Shown piece by piece: positions 24,095-32,735 of a stretch of 36,798 nt of DNA. This DNA is from an uncultured Anaerolineaceae bacterium. GTDB lineage: Bacteria > Chloroflexota > Anaerolineae > Promineifilales > Promineifilaceae. The notes beneath the pieces are model-generated. The model had not been told where the DNA came from. It ran no database searches and was given only the letters and a program-made list of their open reading frames with translations. Numbering within the stretch: the stretch's first letter is position 1; every line of letters starts with the position of its first letter. The position numbers and the translations under genes were made by a program. The stretch spans positions 1 through 36,798 of the forward strand of contig CALBTC010000452.1 of the NCBI GenBank assembly GCA_937967805.1, written 5' to 3'.

Positions 24095-25405
24095 ATGAAA
24101 CGTTCGAGTTGGTTAACCTTATTGATGTTGTTGTTGGCCCTGGCCCTGGTTGCCTGTGGCGGCACTGGTGATACTGAACCAGAAGCTGAGGAAAGCGAAC
24201 CCGCCGCCGGCACCGAAGAAGAAGCCATGGAGGAAGAAGAAGCGATGGATGAGGAAGAGGCCATGGACGAGCTGGTCTGCGACGACGCTATTGGCTGCGT
24301 TGAGATTGGCCCCGATGAGCCTATCCGGGTTGCTTCTGCCCTGGTTATTACCGGCCCCAATGAATCTCTAGGGTTGGACTCCCAATATGGTGTAGAAATT
24401 GCCATCAACGACCGTGGCGAAATTGAGGGTCATCCCATTGAACTGCAAGCCGAAGACGAGGGCTGTAATGCCGAAGGTGGCCAGGCCGCCGGGCAAAAGC
24501 TCGCTTCTGACCCCTCAATTGTCGGTGTTATCGGCACAAGCTGTTCCGGTGCCGGTGTGCCCATGTCGCAGATTGTTTGTGACGCAGGCATCGCTATGAT
24601 CTCCCCGTCTAACACAGCCCCTGTGCTCACAGACCCGGAAACCCGTCAATCTTGCTACTTCCGCACCGCCCACAATGACAAGGTTCAAGGCCGGGCAATG
24701 GCTGAATATGTTTTCAATGAACTGGGCCTGACCAGAGCCGCCGCCATTCACGATGGTGATCCTTATACCGAGGGTTTGGCTTCCGTCTTTAGAGACTCTT
24801 TCATTGAGTTGGGCGGCGAAATTGTGGCCTTTGAGGCAGAAGCGGCTGATGCAACCAATGTTGAACCGCTGTTGACGACAATTGCCGCGGCTGAACCGGA
24901 GCTCATTTACTACCCGGTGTTTATCCCGCTGGGTTCTCTTATCACCAAGACCGCTAAAGAAATTGATGGTTTGGAAGATGTGATTTTGGCTGCCGCCGAC
25001 GGCGTGCAATCCCCCGACTTCATTGATGCTTCTGGTGAAGCGGCGGAAGGCATGTATGTTTCCGGGCCAGACCTGGGCTTCGGCAACGAAATCTACACCA
25101 CCTTCCTGGAAACTTATCAGGCTGAGTATGGCACGGAACCGACTGCTCCTTTCCATGCCCACGCTTACGATGCCACCAATATGCTGCTAAACGCAATTGA
25201 AGAGGTGGCGCAGGTGGGCGCAGACGGTACGATGTTAATCGGCCGTCAGGCACTGATAGACGCTATCGCCGCTACTGATGGCATGGCGGGTATCACCGGC
25301 ACCATCTCCTGTGATGAAAATGGCGACTGCGCCGATCCCAAGATCGCTGTTAGCCAGGTTCAGGATGGTTCCTTCGTGGCCGTTTGGACCTACGAACCCG
25401 AATAA
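24095..25405 (+). CDS. livJ: Branched-chain amino-acid-type ABC transporter substrate-binding lipoprotein
   Basis: A 436-residue type I periplasmic-binding protein. The lipoprotein signal ends LALVAC with C21 as lipid anchor. An acidic low-complexity linker follows (repeated EEEAMDEEEAMDE). The binding fold starts after CDDAIGCVEIGPDEPIRVAS, with GVIGTSCSGAGVPMSQIV and YDATNMLLNAIEEVAQ in the Peripla_BP_6 pattern. It should capture branched-chain amino acids, or another amino acid or amide, for the LivHMGF permease encoded next. The SD AAGGAGGAG is strong. The CDDxxGC motif recurs in the second binding protein at 29983, so the two are paralogous. Substrate identity is inferred. Confidence 0.92.
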   Translation: MKRSSWLTLLMLLLALALVACGGTGDTEPEAEESEPAAGTEEEAMEEEEAMDEEEAMDELVCDDAIGCVEIGPDEPIRVASALVITGPNESLGLDSQYGVEIAINDRGEIEGHPIELQAEDEGCNAEGGQAAGQKLASDPSIVGVIGTSCSGAGVPMSQIVCDAGIAMISPSNTAPVLTDPETRQSCYFRTAHNDKVQGRAMAEYVFNELGLTRAAAIHDGDPYTEGLASVFRDSFIELGGEIVAFEAEAADATNVEPLLTTIAAAEPELIYYPVFIPLGSLITKTAKEIDGLEDVILAAADGVQSPDFIDASGEAAEGMYVSGPDLGFGNEIYTTFLETYQAEYGTEPTAPFHAHAYDATNMLLNAIEEVAQVGADGTMLIGRQALIDAIAATDGMAGITGTISCDENGDCADPKIAVSQVQDGSFVAVWTYEPE

Positions 25406-25421
25406 ATAATCGAAGAGTGTG

Positions 25422-25457
25422 TTGAAGCCTGGCTTGCATAAACAAGTCAGGCTTCAA
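25422..25457 (+). promoter_or_regulatory. Stable hairpin between livJ and livH
   Basis: TTGAAGCCTG (25422-25431) and CAGGCTTCAA (25448-25457) are perfect complements, extended inward by CTTG/CAAG. No T-run follows. Such hairpins after binding-protein genes often protect the upstream message and lower expression of the permease genes. Confidence 0.6.
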
Positions 25458-25532
25458 TCAAAACAATAGTTAACGGACATGATGACTAACATGTTGGTAA
25501 TCGTTAATAAATTGTAACATGTACAGTTTTGG

Positions 25533-25560
25533 ACAGCCTGTGAAGCCATTCACAGGCTGT
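25533..25560 (+). terminator. Second hairpin, possible partial terminator before livH
   Basis: ACAGCCTGTGAA (25533-25544), loop GCCA, perfect complement at 25549-25560, then TTGTT. It argues against the ATG at 25519 being the livH start, since that would place this structure inside the coding region. Confidence 0.6.
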
Positions 25561-25590
25561 TTGTTACTTGAGGAAGAAGGGGACACAATC

Positions 25591-26649
25591 TTGCGACGAC
25601 TCAACTATATCGATCTCGTTCTTTGGCTTATCCGGATTGGAATTATCGGCATTGTGCTGTGGGGTATGACGGGTAAGTTTATCCTCGGCGTTGGCAATAA
25701 TTACACTGTTTCTGATTGGCTGGATTTCTTTGTTTCCGGCTTGTCGCAGGGTAGTTTATACGCCTTGATTGCGCTGGGGTATACTATGGTTTACGGTGTC
25801 CTGTTCATGATTAATTTTGCCCACGGCGAATTTTTTATGGCCGGAGCTATGTCATCAACTGTTTTAGTCGCTTTGCCGCTAGAAAATGCCGGTCTTACTG
25901 CTCAATTCCCTCTCCTTAGCTTACTGGCAATCTTTGTGAGTTCCATCTTGATTTCGGTTGCGGTAGCAGTTTTGACGGAGCGCGTCGCGTATCGGCCGTT
26001 ACGCGGGGCCCCGCGCCTGGTGCCCCTTATTACGGCAATTGGCGCTTCGTTTTTCTGGCAATATTATTTTCGCGGGTTATATGGCTCTTCCCTGATTCCA
26101 TTTCCGGAATTTGCTTTGTTTGATGGCAAAGTAGAGTTTTTTGGGCTGGACTTTCAAAAAGCGGACATTGCCGTTATTTTGACCTCACTGGTTGTAATGT
26201 TTGGTTTGCAGCAGTTTGTACAGCGCACCAAAACAGGACGGGCTATCCGGGCTGTGGCGGAGGACAAAGATGCTGCAACGCTGATGGGAATCGATGTTAA
26301 CCGCACCATTACGCTTACATTTGTCGTCGGTGCGGCGATGGCGGGCGTGGCCGGGGTTTTATATTCGATTGTTTTTCGGCAGTTGAATTTCATCATGGGG
26401 TTCATTCCGGGAATTAAGGCGTTTACGGCCGCAGTTCTCGGCGGTATTGGCAGCATTCCTGGTGCAGCGTTGGGCGGACTATTTTTGGGGGTCATTGAAG
26501 CGATTGGCCCGCCACTTTTCCTTGAAGGGTTGGGGGTTGCCGGATCGCATCAATTGAAGGATGTGATTGCCTTTACAATGTTGGTGCTGGTGCTTATTTT
26601 CCGTCCGCAGGGAATCATTGGTGAACGGTTAGCGGAGAAGAAAGCTTAA
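25591..26649 (+). CDS. livH: Branched-chain amino acid ABC transporter permease LivH
   Basis: A 352-residue inner-membrane permease from TTG 25591, chosen because AGAAGGGG lies just upstream and a hairpin separates the in-frame ATG at 25519. There are eight or more membrane segments. Family signatures are GSLYALIALGYTMVYGVLFMINFAHGEFFM and, in the cytoplasmic loop, RAVAEDKDAATLMGIDVNRT, followed by AAVLGGIGSIPGAALGG. An extra hydrophobic segment (LVLWLIRIGIIGIVLWGMTG) precedes the usual start, making it longer than E. coli LivH (about 308). It forms the channel with LivM; its stop overlaps the LivM ATG (TAATG). Confidence 0.93.
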   Translation: MRRLNYIDLVLWLIRIGIIGIVLWGMTGKFILGVGNNYTVSDWLDFFVSGLSQGSLYALIALGYTMVYGVLFMINFAHGEFFMAGAMSSTVLVALPLENAGLTAQFPLLSLLAIFVSSILISVAVAVLTERVAYRPLRGAPRLVPLITAIGASFFWQYYFRGLYGSSLIPFPEFALFDGKVEFFGLDFQKADIAVILTSLVVMFGLQQFVQRTKTGRAIRAVAEDKDAATLMGIDVNRTITLTFVVGAAMAGVAGVLYSIVFRQLNFIMGFIPGIKAFTAAVLGGIGSIPGAALGGLFLGVIEAIGPPLFLEGLGVAGSHQLKDVIAFTMLVLVLIFRPQGIIGERLAEKKA

Positions 26650-28451
26650 TGAATGAAAAACTTCGTAGAACTTTCAAAATTGGTCTGACTGTGGGCTTCA
26701 TTACCTTGAGCCTGAGTATGATTGGTCTCATTGATGCCTTTGACCAGCGCTTTATTGTGACAGACTATTTGACCCTGGCGGACCTGCTGCTGTTTGGTCT
26801 GGCGTTGGTTGCCGGTTATTTGGTTTCCTCCCGGCTGGATGCGGACTCTTTGGTTAGCAAATTGTTGTATGGCGGAGTCGCTGGGGTTTTATCAGGCGTG
26901 CCTACATTTCTGCTTATCTTGCTGACGCTTGTTTGGGAAAACATTCGAAACTCATTTATTAATGTGAAGCCGGATCTGATCACCGTTTTGACGTTGAATC
27001 ATGAGAGCGTTGTTGTGGGGGGGCTTTTGCTGCTGCTGTCGTTTGGCGTTTTGGGGCTGGTGGGTGTCGGCTATGCCTTGCTGCCCAGCCGCTTCCGCCG
27101 GCCGATTAGCATGAGTCTGGCGTGGACAGTTGCTACCGGCACGATGTCTGACATTGTGGTTGGCGTTTTGCGTCCCCGGCTCAGCCGGGAGACAATGCGT
27201 GATCTGTTTGGCAATACAGGGCTCATGCTGGTGCCGTTTGTGGTGTTATTTGTGGTGTTAACGGCCGTTTTCTTCTGGTGGCAGCAGGGCGGACAAACCC
27301 GTTACCAAACCCTGCGCCAAAACTTGACCCCCAAACAACAAAAAAGCACGCGGCGGATCAGCATCTCGCTGCTCATTATCTTTTTACTCATTCTGCCCTC
27401 ACTGTTAGGCGTTTACTTGAGCGAAATCGTTAACGAAGTGGGCCGGTTCATTTTGATGGGGCTGGGATTGAACATTGCCATTGGCCTGGCCGGATTGCTG
27501 GACCTCGGATATGTAACTAACTTTGCCGTGGGCGCTTACATCATGGCCCTGCTTACCTCCAACAGCGGCTTTGGCCTGAGTGAACCCATCTCCTTCTGGC
27601 TGGCGGTGCCTGTTTGTATCATTGCCGCCATGTTTACCGGATTCTTCCTGGCGCTGCCCGTTTTGAAGATGCGCGGGGATTACCTGGCCATCGCCACGCT
27701 GGGCTTTGGTGAAATTATCCGTGTGCTGGCCCGCTCTGATGCGCTTAAGCCGTTTATTGGTGGCGCGCAAGGCATCCTGCAAATTCCTTCAGCCAGAATC
27801 GAGGGCTTTGTTGCTCAGACCCTGGGTTATGTTTTGAATCCGATCAACAATTTTTTGCAGCAGTTTGAGCTAGGCATATTAGCTACGCAAGATGGCGCTA
27901 TTGTCTTCAACAATCCGCCACAGCTTTATTACCTGTTCATTTTGGCCTCGCTGCTGATGCTGTTTGTTTCCCGCCGGCTGAATAACTCACGTACCGGGCG
28001 GCGCTGGATGGCAATTCGGGAAGATGAGGATGTGGCCGCCGCCATGGGCATCAACACCACCAACGCCAAGGTGCTGGCTTTTACGCTCAGCGCCGCGTCT
28101 GGCGGGCTGGCCGGGGCGATTTTTGCCGCCAAGCTGGGTTCCATCTTCCCCACCAGCTTTGAACTGCTCATCTCGATTAACGTGTTGAGCTTAATTATTG
28201 TGGGTGGATTGGGCAGTATTCCCGGCGTTATTGTCGGCGCGTTTTTCCTGGTGGGTATTCCGCAGCTGCTTACTGAATTTGCCGAGTTCCGTCTGCTGCT
28301 GTACGGCATTGCCCTGATTGTGATGATGTTGGTCCGCCCGGAGGGTCTTTGGCCCTCTGAAGTGCATCGGCGAGAAATTCATGGGGACGGTGAGGATGAA
28401 ACGGACCCGCCCCTTAATGAAACGGCCGTTCCCGTCACAGCCAAATCGTAG
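26649..28451 (+). CDS. livM: Branched-chain amino acid ABC transporter permease LivM with N-terminal extension
   Basis: A 600-residue permease, longer than the usual 300-430. Residues about 1-225 form an additional hydrophobic region with about five membrane segments of unclear role. The conserved LivM core begins near LLIIFLLILPSLLGVYLSEI. It continues with LGLNIAIGLAGLLDLGYV, FFLALPVLKMRGDYLAIATL, the loop MAIREDEDVAAAMGINTTNA that contacts the ATPase, and VLSLIIVGGLGSIPGVIVG. It pairs with LivH to form the pore. It ends in a charged cytoplasmic tail. Translation is coupled to livH by a one-base overlap. Confidence 0.93.
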   Translation: MNEKLRRTFKIGLTVGFITLSLSMIGLIDAFDQRFIVTDYLTLADLLLFGLALVAGYLVSSRLDADSLVSKLLYGGVAGVLSGVPTFLLILLTLVWENIRNSFINVKPDLITVLTLNHESVVVGGLLLLLSFGVLGLVGVGYALLPSRFRRPISMSLAWTVATGTMSDIVVGVLRPRLSRETMRDLFGNTGLMLVPFVVLFVVLTAVFFWWQQGGQTRYQTLRQNLTPKQQKSTRRISISLLIIFLLILPSLLGVYLSEIVNEVGRFILMGLGLNIAIGLAGLLDLGYVTNFAVGAYIMALLTSNSGFGLSEPISFWLAVPVCIIAAMFTGFFLALPVLKMRGDYLAIATLGFGEIIRVLARSDALKPFIGGAQGILQIPSARIEGFVAQTLGYVLNPINNFLQQFELGILATQDGAIVFNNPPQLYYLFILASLLMLFVSRRLNNSRTGRRWMAIREDEDVAAAMGINTTNAKVLAFTLSAASGGLAGAIFAAKLGSIFPTSFELLISINVLSLIIVGGLGSIPGVIVGAFFLVGIPQLLTEFAEFRLLLYGIALIVMMLVRPEGLWPSEVHRREIHGDGEDETDPPLNETAVPVTAKS

Positions 28452-28460
28452 GTGAACACA

Positions 28461-29264
28461 ATGAGCGATTACATTCTAGAAGCACACCAGGTTGTTAAAC
28501 GGTTTGGCGGTTTGTTGGCCACCGACCACTTCGACTTTGTTTTACCACGCGGCATGATCGCCAGCATCATTGGGCCAAACGGCGCGGGTAAAACCACTTT
28601 TTTTAACTGTCTCACCGGTTTTTACCAGATCGATGAAGGCAGGTTGGAATTCAATGGAGAATCGGTCGTCGGCCTTGAATCTTATGAAATCACGCAAATG
28701 GGCATCTCGCGCACCTTCCAAAATATCCGCCTGTTTAATAACATGACCGTGTTAGAAAACATTATGGTCGGGCAGGAACCGCATCTTAAATCCAATTGGA
28801 TTGGGGCGCTGCTTGGCCTGCCCAGCGTGCGGCGCGAGGAGGAAGAGACCGAAAGGCGGGCCCAAGAACTGCTAGAATTTGTGGGCCTAAAGGGCATGGG
28901 AGATGCGCTGGCCAAAAATTTACCTTATGGCGACCAGCGTCGCCTGGAAATTGCCCGTGCCCTGGGAGCAAAACCCAAGCTGCTGCTGTTGGATGAGCCG
29001 ACCGCCGGGATGAATCCGCGCGAAACGGCCGAAACTACCCGATTCATTCAGCGGCTGCGGGATGAATTGGAGATCACCATCTTGCTGATTGAACATGACA
29101 TGCGCGTGGTGATGGGCATTTCAGAAAAGGTGACGGTGCTGGATTACGGCCGTAAAATAGCTGAAGGTCTCCCGCGTGAAATTCAAAGTGATCCCGTTGT
29201 CATCGAAGCCTATCTGGGTAAAGGGGCGACGGCCACTATAGCTGCCAAAGAAGCAAAGGCCTAA
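28461..29264 (+). CDS. livG: Branched-chain amino acid ABC transporter ATPase LivG
   Basis: A 267-residue ABC ATPase from ATG 28461, preceded by the SD AGGTG; a GTG at 28452, directly after the livM stop, is less likely. Walker A is GPNGAGKTT, the Q-loop is ISRTFQNIRLF, the signature is LPYGDQRRLEIARAL (the LivG form, without LSGGQ), and Walker B is LLLLDEPTAGMNP. The H-loop is LLIEHDM. The C-terminal extension GLPREIQSDPVVIEAYLG marks the LivG subfamily. It powers transport together with LivF on the cytoplasmic face. One ACGGCCGT copy lies near the 3' end. Confidence 0.96.
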   Translation: MSDYILEAHQVVKRFGGLLATDHFDFVLPRGMIASIIGPNGAGKTTFFNCLTGFYQIDEGRLEFNGESVVGLESYEITQMGISRTFQNIRLFNNMTVLENIMVGQEPHLKSNWIGALLGLPSVRREEEETERRAQELLEFVGLKGMGDALAKNLPYGDQRRLEIARALGAKPKLLLLDEPTAGMNPRETAETTRFIQRLRDELEITILLIEHDMRVVMGISEKVTVLDYGRKIAEGLPREIQSDPVVIEAYLGKGATATIAAKEAKA

Positions 29265-29276
29265 AAGAGAAAGACC

Positions 29277-29990
29277 ATGCCATTACTTGAAGTCAACGAC
29301 GTTCATGCTTATTACGGCAACATCCACGCCCTGAAAGGCGTCAGTCTAACCGTTGAAAAAGGGGAAATTGTTACCCTCATTGGTGGCAACGGCGCAGGCA
29401 AAACCACCACTCTGCGCACGATAAGCGGACTCATGCCGCCGCGCGGCGGCCACGTCGTCTTTGATGGCGAAGATGTGTCGCAGCATCCCGCCCACGCCTG
29501 GGTGAAGAAAGGGATTGCCATGGTGCCGGAAGGGCGCGGCGTCTTTGCCAAGCTCACCGTTGAAGAAAATCTGGAAATGGGCGCGTTCCACCGCAACGAT
29601 AAGGCTGGCATCAAGGCCGACATTGAAAAATCGTATGAAATGTTTCCCCGGCTGGGCGAACGGCGCACCCAACTCGCCGGCACGATGTCTGGTGGGGAGC
29701 AGCAAATGCTGGCCGTTACCCGAGCGCTCATGTCTAAACCTCGCCTGCTGCTGATGGACGAGCCGTCGATGGGGCTGGCGCCGGTACTGGTCGACGTAAT
29801 TTTTGAGGCGATTCAAACCATTAACCAGGAAGGAATGACCATTTTGCTGGTGGAGCAAAATGCGCATATGGCATTGCAGGTGGCCAATCGGGGTTATGTG
29901 CTGCAAACCGGTGAAATTGTGTTGACAGACAAGGCAGATGTCTTGCAAAAAGACCCCACGGTGCAGAAAGCGTATCTGGGTATTGAGTAA
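29277..29990 (+). CDS. livF: Branched-chain amino acid ABC transporter ATPase LivF
   Basis: A 237-residue ABC ATPase. Walker A is GGNGAGKTT, the signature MSGGEQQMLAVTRAL, Walker B LLLMDEPSMGLAP and the H-loop LLVEQNA. The start LEVNDVHAYYGNIHALKGVS and the end DPTVQKAYLGIE are typical of LivF. It follows livG by 12 bases with SD-like GAGAAAG and completes the transporter. The second binding-protein gene begins inside its last codons, so translation is probably coupled. Confidence 0.96.
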   Translation: MPLLEVNDVHAYYGNIHALKGVSLTVEKGEIVTLIGGNGAGKTTTLRTISGLMPPRGGHVVFDGEDVSQHPAHAWVKKGIAMVPEGRGVFAKLTVEENLEMGAFHRNDKAGIKADIEKSYEMFPRLGERRTQLAGTMSGGEQQMLAVTRALMSKPRLLLMDEPSMGLAPVLVDVIFEAIQTINQEGMTILLVEQNAHMALQVANRGYVLQTGEIVLTDKADVLQKDPTVQKAYLGIE

Positions 29991-31212
29991 CCTGCGCCCA
30001 GCAGTCAGGCTGGCGTTTCTCTGTCTGGCCATCGTCCTATTGATTACGGCCTGCCGCACAGAGGCCGTTACTTGTGATGATCCGCTGGGCTGCGTGGTAG
30101 TACGGCCGAATTCTCCGATCCGCTTTGCCACATTGCTGCCGGCTTCGGGAGATACGGCCGTTTGGGGCCAAGAACTGTCGCGCGCCATCAACCTGGCAAT
30201 CGCCGAACGGGGTAATGAACTGCTCGCTCATGAGATTGAGCTTATCGCGCTGGATTCCGGCTGTGATGCGGAAACCGGGCGACAGGCAGTGCAGACTCTC
30301 AGCGGCGACGATACCCTATTGGGGCTCATCGGCCCGGCTTGTTCCGATGTGGCCACGGTTGTTCTGCCCGCTGTACGGCTCAATGATTGGCTGTTGATTT
30401 CCCCCGCCAGTTCCCTGCCTAACCTCACCGCCAGCCAGAATGAACTTGCCTTCTTTCGCACCGTGCCCAACCATTTGCACCAGGCTGTTGTGGCCGCCCA
30501 TTTTGCTTATGAGCAGGCAGGCGCACGGCAGGCGGCCGTATTTCAGGACGAAACCAGCTACAACAGCCTGCTGGCCCAACAGTTTAGCGACACGTTTACC
30601 GAGCTGGGCGGCATCGTGAGCTACCAGGGCGTTTTGCCGGTGAGCCAAACCGGGCTAACCGGGAATTTAGATGAAATATCTGCCAGCCCGCCTGATCTCA
30701 TTTACCTGGCATTGTTTGAACCTGAAGCCACGCTGCTGATTAACCGCCTGGCGGAAACCAGCCGGCTAAATGGGGCAGCAATAGTAGGCAGCGACAGCTT
30801 GCTCACAGCTAATTTTGTCGACCGCGTTGGTGAAGCGGCTACCGGCATGGCCATTACCGGCCCGATCCTGGCCGGCGCTGCGTATGACGACTTCCTGGCG
30901 GAATGGATCGCCCGCTACAAAACGCCGCCCACGTCACCGACAGCCGCCTACGCCTACGACGCCGCTCATCTGTTGTTTACGGCCGTTGAAGACGCAGCGC
31001 GCATCGGGCAAAATGGTTCGCTGGTAATTGGGCGCACCGCTCTGCGCCAAAGCCTGGCCGCCAGCCAGGAGATCGAAGGGTTGGCCGGCACGCTCAATTG
31101 TAAGGCAAATGGCGAGTGTGGTTCTGTAACGTATGGCGTGTATGAGTTGGATACGGCCGTTCTCAACAACAATACCTGGCCGCCCCCACTCATCTGGCAG
31201 TTCAATGAATAG
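29983..31212 (+). CDS. Second substrate-binding lipoprotein of the Liv operon
   Basis: A 409-residue Peripla_BP_6-type protein from TTG 29983, which overlaps the livF stop; no ATG or GTG fits better. The lipoprotein signal is AFLCLAIVLLITAC, with C24 as anchor. The mature part starts TCDDPLGCVVVRPNSPIRFA, closely parallel to the first binding protein (CDDAIGCVEIGPDEPIR). It has the same fold marks (LIGPACSDVATVV, YDAAHLLFTAVEDAARIG, GRTALRQSLAA) and a similar end. It lacks the acidic linker. A duplicated receptor at the operon end would widen the ligand range of one permease, or sense ligand. No terminator is obvious directly after it. Confidence 0.88.
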   Translation: MSNLRPAVRLAFLCLAIVLLITACRTEAVTCDDPLGCVVVRPNSPIRFATLLPASGDTAVWGQELSRAINLAIAERGNELLAHEIELIALDSGCDAETGRQAVQTLSGDDTLLGLIGPACSDVATVVLPAVRLNDWLLISPASSLPNLTASQNELAFFRTVPNHLHQAVVAAHFAYEQAGARQAAVFQDETSYNSLLAQQFSDTFTELGGIVSYQGVLPVSQTGLTGNLDEISASPPDLIYLALFEPEATLLINRLAETSRLNGAAIVGSDSLLTANFVDRVGEAATGMAITGPILAGAAYDDFLAEWIARYKTPPTSPTAAYAYDAAHLLFTAVEDAARIGQNGSLVIGRTALRQSLAASQEIEGLAGTLNCKANGECGSVTYGVYELDTAVLNNNTWPPPLIWQFNE

Positions 31213-31223
31213 CCCAATAACAA

Positions 31224-31290
31224 CAACGAATTGGAGTAACGAGCGAATTTTTCTGTGTGAGACCCATTCGTTAATTACTAAAATTCGTTG
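31224..31290. repeat. Imperfect palindrome (CAACGAATT...AATTCGTTG)
   Basis: CAACGAATT (31224-31232) and AATTCGTTG (31282-31290) enclose nested TAACGAGCGAAT and ATTCGTTA. It lies just after the binding-protein gene and may act as a 3' hairpin. Confidence 0.6.
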
Positions 31291-31311
31291 TAGTCTCCTA
31301 AAAAAATAGAT

Positions 31312-31370
31312 AACCTCACGCAGGTTCCCGTAATTTACCGCCACCAGGCCAAAAAACCTGCGGGAGGGTT
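31312..31370. repeat. Hairpin repeat similar to the methyltransferase leader element
   Basis: AACCTCACGCAGGTT (31312-31326) faces AACCTGCGGGAGG (31355-31367). Both arms resemble those at 12594-12645, and both copies lie just upstream of a gene in the same relative orientation. Here the working SD (AGGTGAT) lies beyond the hairpin. Confidence 0.65.
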
Positions 31371-31386
31371 AGACACAGGTGATCCT

Positions 31387-32376
31387 ATGAAAATGCGAAT
31401 CCTTTCTGCCAACGACGTTCGCCAGGCGCTGCCGATGGCCGACGCCATTGCCGGGATGAAGCAGGCGTTTGCCCAGCTTTCCACCGGCAAGGCGGTGGTG
31501 CCGCTGCGCGGGCGGGTTGATGTGGCCCCGCAGCAAGGCACAACGTTAGTAATGCCTGCTTATCTGTCCCAAAGCAGCGATCTGGCGGTGAAGGTCGTCT
31601 CGGTCTTTCCCCAAAACAGCCGGCGCAATGAACCGACGATTTATGCGGCCGTTCTCGTTCTGGATGCGGAAACGGGCCGTCCCCTGGCATTAATGGAAGG
31701 CGGCACGCTCACCGCCATCCGCACCGGGGCCGGGGCCGGAGCCGCCACCGACCTTCTGGCCAGGCAGGAGGCCGGCGTGGTAGCCATTTTGGGCAGCGGC
31801 GTGCAGGCACGCACCCAGCTGGAAGCGGTTTGCACCGTGCGCCAAATTCGCGAGGTGCGTGTGTACAGCCCTACGCATGAACACGCCGTCGATTTTGCCC
31901 GCGAAATGCGCGGCCATGGCCCAATCCCCCAGCTAATTCGCATTATGAGCAACCCGGAAACGGCCGTGCGCGGCGCAGACATCATTTGTGCCGCCACCAC
32001 CAGCAGCAAGCCCGTCTTCAAAAGCAAAGACCTCACCCCCGGCGCCCACATCAACGGCGTCGGCTCCTACACCCCCACCATGCAGGAAATTGACGCCGCA
32101 ACGGTCACACGGTCCCTGGTTGTGGTCGATTCGCGCGAAGCCGCCTGGGAAGAAGCCGGCGACCTGATCATCCCGCTGCAAGCCGGGCTCATCAGCAAAG
32201 ACCACATTCATGCTGAAATTGGCGAAATTGCTGCCGGTCTCAAAGCGGGACGCACCGGCCCGGAGCAAATCACCTTCTTCAAATCGGTTGGCGTGGCGGT
32301 GCAGGATGCCATTTCCGGCCGTATTGCGCTGGAGAATGCGATTGAGCACGGTTTGGGGACCGAGGTTAATTTGTGA
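31387..32376 (+). CDS. Ornithine cyclodeaminase/mu-crystallin family enzyme
   Basis: A 329-residue NAD(P)-dependent enzyme. The N-terminal half binds substrate (VVPLRGRVDV, MPAYLS, then KVVSVFPQNS). The Rossmann part has VAILGSGVQARTQLEAV. TAIRTGAGAGAATDLLAR is the family hinge motif, and VRGADIICAATTSSKPVF and GAHINGVGSYTPTMQEID follow. Members include ornithine cyclodeaminase, alanine dehydrogenase (archaeal type) and imine reductases; which one cannot be told. The position after an amino-acid-type transporter suggests catabolism of an imported amino acid. The ATG has SD AGGTGAT; a second ATG follows two codons later. Confidence 0.9.
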   Translation: MKMRILSANDVRQALPMADAIAGMKQAFAQLSTGKAVVPLRGRVDVAPQQGTTLVMPAYLSQSSDLAVKVVSVFPQNSRRNEPTIYAAVLVLDAETGRPLALMEGGTLTAIRTGAGAGAATDLLARQEAGVVAILGSGVQARTQLEAVCTVRQIREVRVYSPTHEHAVDFAREMRGHGPIPQLIRIMSNPETAVRGADIICAATTSSKPVFKSKDLTPGAHINGVGSYTPTMQEIDAATVTRSLVVVDSREAAWEEAGDLIIPLQAGLISKDHIHAEIGEIAAGLKAGRTGPEQITFFKSVGVAVQDAISGRIALENAIEHGLGTEVNL

Positions 32377-32412
32377 CAGGGTGACAAGGTGAAGGGGTGA
32401 CAAGGTGAGGGG
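32373..32412 (+). repeat. Short-period repeat GGTGACAAGGTGA
   Basis: GTGACAAGGTGA occurs twice with flanking GTGACAGG and GAGGGG, starting at the stop codon of the cyclodeaminase-family gene. It is of the same style as the repeats at 4607 and 35714. Confidence 0.7.
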
Positions 32413-32523
32413 ATTGTTGGGGGTTTTAACGGCCGTTCCCGAAAAAAAGAGTAGCGGCACGGCTGCGCATGGATGCACCGATACCGACCACAATCAGTTT
32501 TTACATTACTAGCAGCCCTCGCG

Positions 32524-32621
32524 TGTCATTCGAGCCGCTTTTGGCGAGAAATCCCTCTAACCTGGGCCAGAAGCTTGCCGGGCAGGCGCTAAAAGGGGTT
32601 CTCCTTTCAGTCGAACTGACA
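32524..32621. repeat. MITE-like imperfect palindrome (TGTCATTCGA...TCGAACTGACA)
   Basis: Terminal arms TGTCATTCGA (32524-32533) and TCGAACTGACA (32611-32621) enclose GAGAAATCCCT and AGGGGTTCTC, also complementary. This resembles the dispersed TGTCATTTCGAGCG-type repeat seen in many bacterial genomes. The whole gap 32377-32751 consists of such repeats and holds no convincing gene. Confidence 0.6.
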
Positions 32622-32690
32622 AATGGTGGGTGTGCGTTTTGCCTGGACCTTTTTTATGTGGTACATCTCTCTAAAAGAGAAGGTAAAATA

Positions 32691-32735
32691 GGGGCGACCC
32701 TTGTGGTCGCCCAATTAAGCAGGCACAAAGCCTGC
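32691..32735. repeat. Two tandem small hairpins (GGGCGACC and GCAGGC arms)
   Basis: GGGCGACC...GGTCGCCC (32692-32712) and GCAGGC...GCCTGC (32719-32735) lie side by side just before the oxidoreductase start. The first belongs to the TAGGGGCG palindrome family seen at 6376 and 34948. Confidence 0.7.

Noticed and set aside
25519..25590. Longer livH start at ATG 25519
   Set aside because: It has no SD, and the extra segment contains a perfect 12-bp hairpin; TTG 25591 has an SD-like purine run directly upstream.
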